Notes under the pieces: generated by a model
What the model saw: the letters and a program-made list of their open reading frames with translations, nothing else
Told to the model about the DNA's origin: nothing
Databases searched by the model: none
Origin: JBBQXK01 sp052387255
GTDB lineage: Bacteria; Pseudomonadota; Alphaproteobacteria; Rhodobacterales; Rhodobacteraceae
Reading direction: 5' to 3'
DNA: 64,000 bases
Assembly (NCBI GenBank): GCA_052387255.1
Contig: JBQTJI010000003.1
Location: 13,382-77,381, forward strand
In this document: piece after piece, positions 26,651 to 34,603 of the stretch
Layout: every line of letters starts with the position of its first letter
Position numbering within the stretch: the stretch's first letter is position 1
Program-made: the position numbers and the translations under genes

Positions 26651-28498
26651 CTACTGCCGCTGCGGCAGACGCCGCTTTTTTGACGCCAGCGCCGCGATGT
26701 CCTGAAACGCGTTCGTCGCGGCCACGATCGTTGCTGGTCCTTCTCCCCCCACACCCTGCGGTCGGAGGGTCGACAGACTTGCGGCCAAAGGCGCGGTTGA
26801 TGTTGCGCCACCCGGAGCAACCAGCGGCAGTTGTTTTCTTTGGCGCGCGCGGTCAATCGGCCCGAAGTGCCGATCTTCGAAATAGCGGATATGCCGTGCG
26901 CGGATCGGGTACTGCCCTTCCGGCAGGACCAGCACCTCATCCAGTGGAAAGCGCAGCAGCTCATTCGCCGAAATGAGCGCGCGTTCCTCTGATCGGCGAC
27001 TGACATTGGCACTGTCGTCCAGCCCCCGAACCCGCGACTGACTTTCGCTGACGGCGGTGATGGTCGAACGCCCGAGCGCGTTGGACAGCACATCCGCCGT
27101 CCGGTCGTCCTGCGGCGTCATGTAGATCTGCACCCCCGCACCGCCCTGCAGTGATCGCCGCCCGGTCTCGCCATAGATGTCATCCAGCCCGGGTATGGTC
27201 TGCGAGATGATGAAGAACCGCCCTCCGAAGCTGCGGATCGTCTTGATCGAGGAAAGAACGATAGGCTGCCGCCCCAACTGGTCGAATTCGTCCATCAGGA
27301 ACATCACGGCATGTGGCTCGTCCAGCCCGGGTTCGCGCCGCTGCAGCGAGGCAATCGCATCGGCGAAGAGAAGCCGCACAAGCGGCGCGAGGGTCTTGAG
27401 GTGCTCCGGCTGGACGACGATGAACAGGCTTTGCGCGGTGCGGCGAAACGTCGAGAAGTCAAAATCGCTGGCCGAGGTCACCCGGTCCACGGCCGGGTCG
27501 TTCCAGAGCTCGAGGCCGGATCCTTGAATGACCGAGACATAGGCGCCGAGGGTTTTCTCGGGGACGTCGCTCATCTCGAGAAAAGTGCGCGAGACGATCG
27601 GGATCTGCGTCGTCTCGGCAATCCCCGTGTAACTCCGCTTCTTGTCGCCACCCCCGGCCATGATTTCTCCCGCGTAGCCCAGGGTCGGACGGCGCTGCTC
27701 GATGGCATAGAGGCAGGACGCGATGAACAAGCGCTTGCCCGCGTTGAAGAAGCTCTGCGCGCTTTCGCCCTCGGGGATCAGGAACAGATCGGCCATCGAG
27801 TTCAGTGCCGTGTACTGGCTGTCGGGCGAGGGCAGGGCGGCGATGCGCGCGAGGGGGTTGAAGCGGTGCGAGCCCTTCTCTTCGTCGAAGGGCGAGAAAT
27901 ACCAGATGCCATTCTTCAGGCCATGGTGGCGATGGATGGAGGTCTTGGCAAAGTTCTCGCCCTTGACGTCGAGGACGATGGCCGAGCCCGAGAAATGCAG
28001 CAGGTTCGGGATGACGAAGCCCACGCCTTTGCCCCGGCCCGTCGGGGCGATCATCATCGCATGGGGAAAACGGTCCGGCGGGGCCATGACGAAGGGGGCA
28101 TCGGATTTTGGGAGCCCGAGCTTGCCGAAGATGAAGCCGTTCTGCTGCATGGTCCCGACCATGCGGTTGCGCCTCAGCTCCCGCCGCGACTGGAAATGCG
28201 CGTCATCATACTGGTTCAGCCGCCCGCGATGGACGCCCGCCAGCCCGACGAGCGTCAGGGCGAAGGTGACGGCCCCAGTGATAATCAGCGCGCCTTGCAG
28301 GACCGACGGACGGGCTGCGAGCACGGCCCAAGGGTAGCGGATGAACCACGGTCCCAGGGGGCTGAGCGTGTCGAGGTTCTCGCGGAAGGCGACGATCACA
28401 TAGATCGTCGCCAGCATGCCGCCGATGTAGAGCCCGGTCATCAGCCCGAGGGCGAGAGCGGCCGGATACCGCCAGGCGGAGTCGAGGTTCGAAAGCAT
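26651..28498 (-). CDS. virD4: VirD4/TraG-type coupling protein
   Basis: The 615-aa inner-membrane ATPase has two N-terminal membrane helices (YPAALALGLMTGLYIGGMLA; VLQGALIITGAVTFALTLVG) and a soluble motor. Walker A lies in MIAPTGRGKGVGFVIPNLL, Walker B in VMFLMDEFDQLGR, followed by FFIISQTIPGLDDIYG. It recruits the relaxase-DNA complex to the VirB channel. The ATG at 28498 has GAAGGA upstream and places the first helix correctly; the open frame extends further upstream to 28630 inside the relaxase gene. It is convergent with vapC (9 bp between stops). Confidence 0.94.
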   Translation of the reverse strand: MLSNLDSAWRYPAALALGLMTGLYIGGMLATIYVIVAFRENLDTLSPLGPWFIRYPWAVLAARPSVLQGALIITGAVTFALTLVGLAGVHRGRLNQYDDAHFQSRRELRRNRMVGTMQQNGFIFGKLGLPKSDAPFVMAPPDRFPHAMMIAPTGRGKGVGFVIPNLLHFSGSAIVLDVKGENFAKTSIHRHHGLKNGIWYFSPFDEEKGSHRFNPLARIAALPSPDSQYTALNSMADLFLIPEGESAQSFFNAGKRLFIASCLYAIEQRRPTLGYAGEIMAGGGDKKRSYTGIAETTQIPIVSRTFLEMSDVPEKTLGAYVSVIQGSGLELWNDPAVDRVTSASDFDFSTFRRTAQSLFIVVQPEHLKTLAPLVRLLFADAIASLQRREPGLDEPHAVMFLMDEFDQLGRQPIVLSSIKTIRSFGGRFFIISQTIPGLDDIYGETGRRSLQGGAGVQIYMTPQDDRTADVLSNALGRSTITAVSESQSRVRGLDDSANVSRRSEERALISANELLRFPLDEVLVLPEGQYPIRARHIRYFEDRHFGPIDRARQRKQLPLVAPGGATSTAPLAASLSTLRPQGVGGEGPATIVAATNAFQDIAALASKKRRLPQRQ

Positions 28499-28508
28499 GG
28501 AGTGTCCT

Positions 28509-30398
28509 TCAGAGCTCGAGGCTGGGGTCGCGCTCGGATACCCGGTCGCGCTGGCCAAGCTCGGCGGCACGGGATTGGCTGCGTGCAAGATCGGCCCATC
28601 GTCCGACAGCGTCGTCGGGACCGAGATCACCCTCGTTCTTCAACTCATGCGCCACGGCCGCACGCAGGGCGGGGTCGCGCACCTGCTCTGCCAAGAGGGC
28701 CAGGTCTCCCGCCAGGACACGGTCGAGATCTTCGCGGGGCAGGCTCTCCTGAACCCGGTCGACGATGGCCTCCAGGGCGGGCACGTCCGACAGGCGCAGA
28801 TTCCGGTCGGCCGAGAGAAGCTGGTCCTTGGCGATGGCCTCGGTCAGGGACGGGGTCAGTTCCAGCGTATCGAGCGTGCGGCCGACCTCGCGCGTCAGAT
28901 CACGTTCTGCCTCCATCCAGAGCACCTTCGCCTCGGGACCGTCCTGCGATGACCATTGGACCAACTGGCCTAGGCTTCGCTCCGGTGCCACAAAGCGCGC
29001 AACCATTTCCTCGGCGGTCGTCCCCGCCGCGCGCAGATCGTCTTCCCGCAAGGAGAAAAGGGCGGTGAGGCGCTCGCCGATCTCTTCACGGACATGGGAC
29101 AGGGTTTCGCGCAGACCAGCATCGAGCGAAACACCCTCGGCCGTTCCGGCGTCGAGCCGTGCGAGCGAGGCGAGCGTGGGATGGAAGTAGGGATCCTCCT
29201 CGCGACTGACCACGCGGGCGTGTTCGGCCAGCAGCGGGTTTTCAGGCGCGAGCTTCAGCGACGCCCTGGCCTGATCGGCAAAGCTGCGCTCGAGGTCGAC
29301 GCGCTCGGCCGATGGCTCCATGGCACGGATCGCCTCCCAGGCGTCGGACGCCGCCGCGACCATCCCCGCGCGGGCCGCCTCGATCTTCGACGCGGCATCA
29401 CCTTCGGTATGGAGGGAAAGATCGGGCATCAGGGGCAGTCCTTGTCTGAGAGCATCGGCCGAGGCCCCGAGGGCATGGGCCAGTCGGGCGAAAAAGTTGG
29501 TGGCGGACTCGGTGTCTTTGCCGGACCCGGCGGCTATTCCGGCGATCCGGCCGAGCTCATCGTAGTCGCTGGCAAACGCCTGCATCTCCTCGAGGCGCCG
29601 CGTCCGTTCGGCGTCCGACAGGGGCGGGGGCGTCGGGGGCGCGGTCTTGTCCGGGCGATGTGCGGCGGCATTGACGTCGCGATCCCGCGCCGGGTTCTCG
29701 ATGAGCCCGCGCGACAGGCGCGATGTGGCGAGGATATTCAGTCCGTGCGCCTGCGAAATCTCGGCATGCAGTTCGCGCATCACGTCGAAGTTCAGCGCGG
29801 AGTAGCGGCAGATCGACAGGAACCAGCCGTGGTCGATGCCGTGTTTGTCGACCACGAAATGCGCGTGCACGTGATCGGTGTCCTTGTGCAGCGCCCCAAC
29901 GTAGCGCCAGACATCGCCATGATCGCCCGAGCCAAAGACAGCCTCACCCCATTCGCGAGCGATCACCTCGGCCTGCGCCCCGTCAACCCCGCGTGGGAAA
30001 CTGAGGACGATGTGATCGGCATGGCCGCGCTTCGGTGCTCCGCGCCAGGTCGATGACCAGGCTGCCGCGAGCTTGCCGGTCTTGCCGGGATCGAAGTCCC
30101 GTTCGTAGCCCGCAAGATTGCACCAGGTACTCTGTACCCCGTCCTCCCGAGCGACGTAGTCCAGCAGCCGCTTCAACTCCTGCGGCGTGCGGGCACTGCC
30201 ACCCGCGATGCGCTTGACGACGGACTGCCAGCCGCGCGGTGCCCCGGCGTTCCGCAAGAGGCCGCGGGTACGCCGCTCCTTCGGCGAGCCAAGCCGCCCG
30301 GACGCATCGCCACCGCCACGCCCCGAGCGCTTGCTGTCGAGGACATGGCCCAGAACGAGGTCTTCAACGCTGGTCCCCGACTGGCTGGCATCCGTCAT
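28509..30398 (-). CDS. conjugative relaxase (VirD2/MobA-like nuclease)
   Basis: The 629-aa protein has a relaxase/mobilisation nuclease domain in its first 250 residues. The metal-binding histidines are visible in HKDTDHVHAHFVVDKHG (residues 171-187), and LKRLLDYVAREDG (Tyr81) holds a candidate nicking tyrosine. The C-terminal 370 residues are helical and charged and may bind VirD4 or act as secretion signal. It would nick one strand at oriT and pilot it into the recipient. Its start overlaps the stop of the MobC-like gene and its stop lies 10 bp before virD4. Confidence 0.9.
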   Translation of the reverse strand: MTDASQSGTSVEDLVLGHVLDSKRSGRGGGDASGRLGSPKERRTRGLLRNAGAPRGWQSVVKRIAGGSARTPQELKRLLDYVAREDGVQSTWCNLAGYERDFDPGKTGKLAAAWSSTWRGAPKRGHADHIVLSFPRGVDGAQAEVIAREWGEAVFGSGDHGDVWRYVGALHKDTDHVHAHFVVDKHGIDHGWFLSICRYSALNFDVMRELHAEISQAHGLNILATSRLSRGLIENPARDRDVNAAAHRPDKTAPPTPPPLSDAERTRRLEEMQAFASDYDELGRIAGIAAGSGKDTESATNFFARLAHALGASADALRQGLPLMPDLSLHTEGDAASKIEAARAGMVAAASDAWEAIRAMEPSAERVDLERSFADQARASLKLAPENPLLAEHARVVSREEDPYFHPTLASLARLDAGTAEGVSLDAGLRETLSHVREEIGERLTALFSLREDDLRAAGTTAEEMVARFVAPERSLGQLVQWSSQDGPEAKVLWMEAERDLTREVGRTLDTLELTPSLTEAIAKDQLLSADRNLRLSDVPALEAIVDRVQESLPREDLDRVLAGDLALLAEQVRDPALRAAVAHELKNEGDLGPDDAVGRWADLARSQSRAAELGQRDRVSERDPSLEL

Positions 30399-30964
30399 CG
30401 CGACACCGCCGCCGATATCGCAGACGTCGGACTGAGGGCCGATAATCCGTCCTCGACACGTAGCGCCTTGTGGGTGCCAACTGCCGCCAGAAGCACCACA
30501 ATCGCCTCAGAGAGATCATCGACACGTCCTGCAAGCTTTCGGACAAGCGCGCTGTCACCGGGGCTCCACTTCAGCTTGCCCGCAGCGCCAAGCCGGGCGA
30601 GCTGGTTGAGGTTGCTGCCGACCGCCGCAAGCTCCCGCCTTGCCGCAGCGATGCCCGCAAGCTCGTCTGCCTGCAAAGCCAGCAGCCCGTTTGCCTGCTT
30701 GACCAGATGCCTGACGGCCTCAGACACCGTCAGCCCGCTTGCCTCAGCAACCACCTGGAGCGCGGCCCGCTCGCCTTCCGTCACCCGGATGTTCAGCTTC
30801 ACGTCAAGCCGCAACGACGTCCGGCGATCCATCGCACCCTTGATGCGGGCCAGTGATTGCCGGGAGCGACCCATCGAAGCAGCGACCGAGGCGACGCTGT
30901 CGCCGGACGCGAGGCGGGCCTCGATGGCGGCGATCTCCTCCTTGGAAAGACGAAGTCGTGGCAT
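30395..30964 (-). CDS. mobC: MobC-like relaxosome accessory protein
   Basis: A 189-aa protein with an N-terminal helix-turn-helix-like region (IEARLASGDSVASVAASMGR, then SRQSLARIKG). A ribbon-helix-helix segment follows (LDVKLNIRVTEGERAALQVV) with SNLNQLARLGAAGKL, the MobC consensus for plasmid mobilisation proteins. It should bind oriT and help the relaxase melt the nic site. It overlaps the relaxase start by four bases, and the palindromic oriT candidate lies 67 bp upstream of its own start. Confidence 0.85.
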   Translation of the reverse strand: MPRLRLSKEEIAAIEARLASGDSVASVAASMGRSRQSLARIKGAMDRRTSLRLDVKLNIRVTEGERAALQVVAEASGLTVSEAVRHLVKQANGLLALQADELAGIAAARRELAAVGSNLNQLARLGAAGKLKWSPGDSALVRKLAGRVDDLSEAIVVLLAAVGTHKALRVEDGLSALSPTSAISAAVSR

Positions 30965-31030
30965 TGCAGCATTACATCCGTATTGCGATCATTTCGCATC
31001 ATGTACCACACACCACCGTTCCTGCCAACC

Positions 31031-31100
31031 GTCCTCACCGGCCGGTTTCCGCTCCTCCAAAGAGGAGCCCGCGTGCGGAAACCGGACAGCCGGTGAGGAC
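31031..31100. other. nested 70-bp palindrome beside mobC, candidate origin of transfer (oriT)
   Basis: GTCCTCACCGGC (31031-31042) pairs perfectly with GCCGGTGAGGAC (31089-31100). Directly inside, CGGTTTCCGC (31043-31052) pairs with GCGGAAACCG (31075-31084), and GCTCCTC (31051-31057) pairs with GAGGAGC (31062-31068). Only a four-base bulge GACA (31085-31088) breaks the right arm. Its place upstream of the mobC-relaxase-virD4 operon is where oriT of VirD2/MobA-type systems normally lies. The nic position cannot be fixed by eye. A strong transcription attenuator is the alternative. Confidence 0.55.
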
Positions 31101-31117
31101 TCATTATGGCGTCAGGG

Positions 31118-31138
31118 GTCGGCGGCTTGCCCGCCGAC
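31118..31138. repeat. 8-bp stem hairpin next to the oriT candidate
   Basis: GTCGGCGG (31118-31125) and CCGCCGAC (31131-31138) form a perfect stem with loop CTTGC. A further weaker pair, AGCTTGA (31178-31184) with TCAAGCT (31190-31196), follows. These may belong to the same transfer origin. Confidence 0.45.
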
Positions 31139-31867
31139 GGGATCCCTGCGCCCGGCCGCAAGGCCAATACCTGCATGAGCTTGAATGCATCAAGCTGCTG
31201 CAAGCGTTGAGTTTTCTGGCAGATATTGACCAAGTACTGCGGCAAGATCTGACCCGGTGCTGTTGCTCGACCGGGAAGGTTTTGCAGGGCCGGAAAGGGA
31301 AAAGGGCAAGATCAGTCTGGCTTTCATTTCCGGGATCGGACAAAGGAAGGTGACGTCCCACCGCAAAGAAGTGGGAAAGCAACCAGTGTCTTGGGACGAG
31401 GCCGCCGGGACAGAAAACGAACCGGCAGGCATGCAGGCGGGCCAACGGGCTAAAGGTTTACAACGCACTGTGTCGACCCGGGGTTCGGTCGGCGATGCGA
31501 CCTGTCACCCTGCCTGATACGCAACTTTGCAGACATGCAAACATGCAAACGGGTCCGATTGCTGGCTGCCAGCCTCCTGCGGCCAAAAGGTGCAACGGTG
31601 ATGCTGCATTGCGGCATGGCGACGTGGAAATTCCTCATGAAACCGGGCCATTTGCGCTCACGACTCACAACCTGAGGCGCAACCTGTTTGACGCCGACAC
31701 AACCTTGTGCATAAACCGCGCTCCGAACGCGTGACCGAATAGTGAGCCTATACAGTGGCTTCGCTCAGAATGCACATGTTTGAAGGGTTCGTTCCGCCGA
31801 TGCGCCAACCAACGACGCGCACGGTCGTGCCCAAGCTGAGGCGTAGCAAGTGCGGAGGTGTCATTCC
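31139..31867 (+). other. non-coding region between oriT candidate and parA
   Basis: No convincing gene is present; short open frames here lack ribosome sites and recognisable products. An exact tandem repeat ACATGCAA ACATGCAA (31533-31548) could bind the partition proteins. A promoter-like pair TTGACG (31688-31693) and ATAAAC (31711-31716), spaced 17 bp, points to parA and would give a leader of about 145 nt. GGAGGT (31854-31859) is the parA ribosome site. Confidence 0.4.
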
Positions 31868-32632
31868 ATGCAGGTCATCACCATCGTCCAGACCAAAGGT
31901 GGGTCGGGCAAGACCACGACAGCAATGCTGCTCGCCTCCGCTGCACTCGACGCCGGACGACGCGTGATCCTGATCGATGGCGACGTGAACGCGCAGTTGG
32001 GCCGCTGGCGCGACAGCTACGAGTTGGCAAACTGGGAGGCCGTCCAAAAACCTGTCTGGCCAGAAGCCCTCGTTATCATGTCTCCACCTGCCACGGTCGA
32101 CGGGCTCCTGGCCCTTCTCGAGGCGGAAGAGGCAGCCGGAACCGATCTCGTGGTGCTCGACACGCGCCCGGGAACGCATGCCGACACGGAAGATTTCTGC
32201 CTGATCTCGGACCTCGTGCTGATCCCGGCGCGGCCGGTCTTTGCCGAATGGGAAATGACGCATCGCGCCGTCCTCTGGATGGATGACCTGCGGGCATCGA
32301 TCGCCGTCGGCGAGCGGTTTCCCGAGGTTCGGGTTCTGGTTCTCGATGCCGGGCCGAAGATCATCGACGCCGCAACGCGGGAAGGCGGCCTTACCGGGCT
32401 GCCGAAGCGCGATCAGGATGTGCTTCTTGAAATCCTGCGCCTCGACCATCTCGACGTCATTGTGCCGCATTCGAAAATCCTCGAGCAGTTCGGTTTCCAC
32501 GGGCCGCTCGGGGCGGCAAGGGCAGCGAACGCAAAGTCCCCAGGAGGAAGACTGCTGGCTGAAGCCATAGGCCGTCAGCTCGATGTCGCCCGGCTGGTTT
32601 TGGCCGGTGTCGACGAGGTCGTTTCGAGATGA
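31868..32632 (+). CDS. parA: ParA-family partition ATPase
   Basis: This 254-aa Walker-type ATPase has the deviant P-loop KGGSGKTTTA at residues 10-19, switch IDGDVNAQLGRW and VVLDTRPG. It lacks the long N-terminal HTH of P1-type ParA, so it is a short ParA (type Ib-like). It likely positions copies of the element or the transfer machinery. ATG 31868 has GGAGGT upstream. The four-base overlap with the next gene suggests that gene encodes its partner. Confidence 0.88.
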   Translation: MQVITIVQTKGGSGKTTTAMLLASAALDAGRRVILIDGDVNAQLGRWRDSYELANWEAVQKPVWPEALVIMSPPATVDGLLALLEAEEAAGTDLVVLDTRPGTHADTEDFCLISDLVLIPARPVFAEWEMTHRAVLWMDDLRASIAVGERFPEVRVLVLDAGPKIIDAATREGGLTGLPKRDQDVLLEILRLDHLDVIVPHSKILEQFGFHGPLGAARAANAKSPGGRLLAEAIGRQLDVARLVLAGVDEVVSR

Positions 32633-33303
32633 CCCGCTTTCGATTGCCACCCCGCGTGGCACCGTCGCCGGCCGCAGGTGAGCCCGGCCTGCAGAATGCG
32701 GCCGCGCGGCTCCGCTCGTCCCGCGACGCCCAGGCCCGGCTGCTGGAAGACCGGAGGGCGAAGGGGGCTGCCGATGGCGAAGCTGGAATTGATGTGGTGC
32801 AGCCCGAGGCTCTTGAAGAGGCTATCGCGTCAGCGACCGCTTTTTCTGGGGTAACAATGCCCGACCTTCCGCTGGAAGAGCGGGCGCACCAAGTTGAGCC
32901 GGGGCACGGTCCGTCACATGCCCCCGAGAAGCAGAAGCTCGTCGTCCTGTTTCGGCTGTCTGTCGACACGACAGCGCGGATCGCAAAGATCCCGCGGGCC
33001 CTGGAGCTTGGTGAGGCCTACGTCCTGAAGGCTCTCGCAAAAGAGGGCAGGGCGGTTCTGCGGGGTTTGCGTTGCGGTCCCGAGCTCAACCAATGGACGG
33101 CACCGGCGCGCGACCTCCTGGCAATGCCGTCCCGGGAGATGACCGTCGGCGAGTCGATGACCGTCTATGTGCATACGCAGGCGCTCGATGCGATGCATGA
33201 GGCCGTGGGCGATCCGTGGAAAGTGGTACCGAAGGCCACAGTGGTCGGCACCTATCTGGCCGTGATTGTGACCAGCCTCATCGAGGCGCGCCTCGCGCGC
33301 TGA
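32629..33303 (+). CDS. ParA-operon partner, unrecognised
   Basis: A 224-aa protein with a Pro/Arg/Ala-rich, probably disordered N-terminus (residues 1-95) and a helical C-terminus (KLVVLFRLSVDTTARIAKIP; LELGEAYVLKALAKEGRAVL). It is translationally coupled to parA. Size and place fit a ParB-like or centromere-binding partner, but no ParB nuclease or HTH motif is visible. Function inferred only from context. Confidence 0.6.
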   Translation: MTRFRLPPRVAPSPAAGEPGLQNAAARLRSSRDAQARLLEDRRAKGAADGEAGIDVVQPEALEEAIASATAFSGVTMPDLPLEERAHQVEPGHGPSHAPEKQKLVVLFRLSVDTTARIAKIPRALELGEAYVLKALAKEGRAVLRGLRCGPELNQWTAPARDLLAMPSREMTVGESMTVYVHTQALDAMHEAVGDPWKVVPKATVVGTYLAVIVTSLIEARLAR

Positions 33304-33336
33304 ACTGCACCCATGCTCAGGAACATGCAGAATGCG

Positions 33337-33762
33337 TCAGTCGCAGGACAGCTCCGGCATCGGCGCGGTTTCGATCGTCAGGCTGTCGAGGCTTGTTACC
33401 ACGGCAAACGCGCCGCCGTTGCGCAGGATCTCGACCATCTTTGCCCATTCGGCGGGCTGGACGGCACCTTGTGCCGCAAGGCCGCTTTTGACCGGCAAAC
33501 GGGCCTGCTCGCCGGATTTGGTAAGGAAGACGATCATCGACGGATCCGGATCCTTCGGAAAGTCGACTGCCACGCCGCCGTTCGAGGTTGGGCCGAAAAC
33601 CCGGTCGGGATCGCAGATGAGACGCAGGCCTCCTGCCTCGGTCTGAAGGGTGAAGATCGGGAGGCCGCGCTCGACGGTTTCGGACCACGCGTCCAGCGCC
33701 ATTGCTGCATTGGAAAACGCAAGGAGCGCGAAGGCGCTCAGGATGGGGGATGTAACGTGCAT
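33337..33762 (-). CDS. exported protein, unrecognised
   Basis: A 141-aa product with signal peptide MHVTSPILSAFALLAFSNAA, then MALDAWSETV. The mature domain includes LQTEAGGLRLICDPDRVFGP and VDFPKDPDPSMIVFLTKSGE, suggesting a small beta-rich periplasmic fold with two cysteines. The ATG at 33762 is preferred to the longer frame reaching 34017 because it yields the signal peptide. It is convergent with the parA operon. I do not recognise the family. Confidence 0.55.
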   Translation of the reverse strand: MHVTSPILSAFALLAFSNAAMALDAWSETVERGLPIFTLQTEAGGLRLICDPDRVFGPTSNGGVAVDFPKDPDPSMIVFLTKSGEQARLPVKSGLAAQGAVQPAEWAKMVEILRNGGAFAVVTSLDSLTIETAPMPELSCD

Positions 33763-33886
33763 GGACGGGAAGACCTTTCCAATGGGGCGCGGCGACAGCA
33801 AATCACCGCTTTCGACAACGGTGCATATGCATTGCAGCGTCTGCTGTCCATGCATCCGGGTAGGGCCATCAGTGAAGGTGGTCATC

Positions 33887-34093
33887 ATGCACGATGATGA
33901 AGTCGCCGATGGGACTACTGTGCTCGAACTGCGCGCCTGGGAAATCCGAGGAACGGAACGGGTGCTAATTGCCGAGCGCGTTTCCGACCAGAACGGTCGC
34001 CGGGTGGTCTGGCACATTCCCGAGGCCGAAGTCCGGGGTATCCTCTGGGTCGAGATCCTCGTCGAGGATGACGCCGCTTCATCACTGGACTGA
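33887..34093 (+). CDS. small hypothetical protein
   Basis: 68 codons from ATG 33887 with GAAGGTGG six bases upstream (GTG 33872 is an alternative). The product is acidic: MHDDEVADGTTVLELRAWEI and ending VEILVEDDAASSLD, with a regular beta-strand pattern. It precedes the WGR gene on the same strand by 80 bp. Coding is suggested by the ribosome site and amino-acid composition only. Confidence 0.35.
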   Translation: MHDDEVADGTTVLELRAWEIRGTERVLIAERVSDQNGRRVVWHIPEAEVRGILWVEILVEDDAASSLD

Positions 34094-34173
34094 ATCGGAC
34101 GGCCCAGAGCGATTCAGGAAACTGATTGGACTTCCGGAGTCGGCCCGGATCATCCTGATCTGGGAGGCTCAGG

Positions 34174-34407
34174 ATGGACCATGCCCATTTGCAGCGACGC
34201 GACCCTGCGCAAAACATGGCGCGATTCTATGAAGTCGACGTCAGGCTGACGCTCTTTGGGGAAGCCAGCGTCGTGCGATCTTGGGGCAGGATCGGCAGCT
34301 ACGGGCGCACCACACTCGAGACCTTCGCGACGACGGAAGCGGCAAGCCTCAGCGCCGGGAAGACAGTGCGGTCAAAGCTGGCGCGCGGCTACCTTGCAAC
34401 CCCTTGA
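34174..34407 (+). CDS. WGR-domain protein (copy 1)
   Basis: A 77-aa protein that is essentially one WGR domain: DPAQNMARFYEVDVRLTLFG, then SWGRIGSYGRT. WGR domains occur in PARPs and in small bacterial proteins on plasmids and are thought to bind nucleic acid. A paralogue with the same DPxxNMxRFY and LFGxAS blocks lies at 43695-43982 on the other strand. Together the two flank the Fic/ABC-3C/restriction cargo. Confidence 0.8.
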   Translation: MDHAHLQRRDPAQNMARFYEVDVRLTLFGEASVVRSWGRIGSYGRTTLETFATTEAASLSAGKTVRSKLARGYLATP

Positions 34408-34449
34408 AACCCTCAAGCGTTTCGCGGGCGCCGGTCGTCTCCGACGTGA

Positions 34450-34471
34450 CCCGGCGGCGTCCCCCGCCGGG
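34450..34471. terminator. GC hairpin after the WGR gene
   Basis: CCCGGCGG (34450-34457) pairs with CCGCCGGG (34464-34471), six-base loop, about 43 bp after the WGR stop. There is no T-run, so a weak or Rho-assisted terminator at most. Similar GC hairpins recur between backbone genes. Confidence 0.45.
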
Positions 34472-34565
34472 CAATCTTGCGGGGCACCGCACTAAGCGTA
34501 GCGTGTGCCAAGTTCAAGAAGGATTGGCCCGTTGAAAACGGGTGCAATTGGGTGCCAAAACGGGG

Positions 34566-34595
34566 TTGCACAGAATGGGTGTAAATGGGTATAGA
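34566..34595 (+). promoter_or_regulatory. fic promoter implying a leaderless or very short-leader mRNA
   Basis: TTGCAC (34566-34571), 18 bp, TATAGA (34590-34595), then the fic ATG at 34604. Transcription would begin about at the start codon, and there is no Shine-Dalgarno sequence before it. Upstream lie the palindrome CCCGTT/AACGGG (34528-34542) and several GGGTG-type repeats that could be operator elements. Confidence 0.45.
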
Positions 34596-34603
34596 ATTGG
34601 CCC

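Noticed and set aside
27311..29068. 585-codon open frame antisense to virD4 and the relaxase
   Set aside because: Spans two well-supported genes on the opposite strand; composition is that of a GC-driven shadow frame.
31250..31740. Two short rightward frames in the oriT-parA spacer
   Set aside because: No ribosome sites, no recognisable product, and they interrupt the region of repeats and promoter-like elements.
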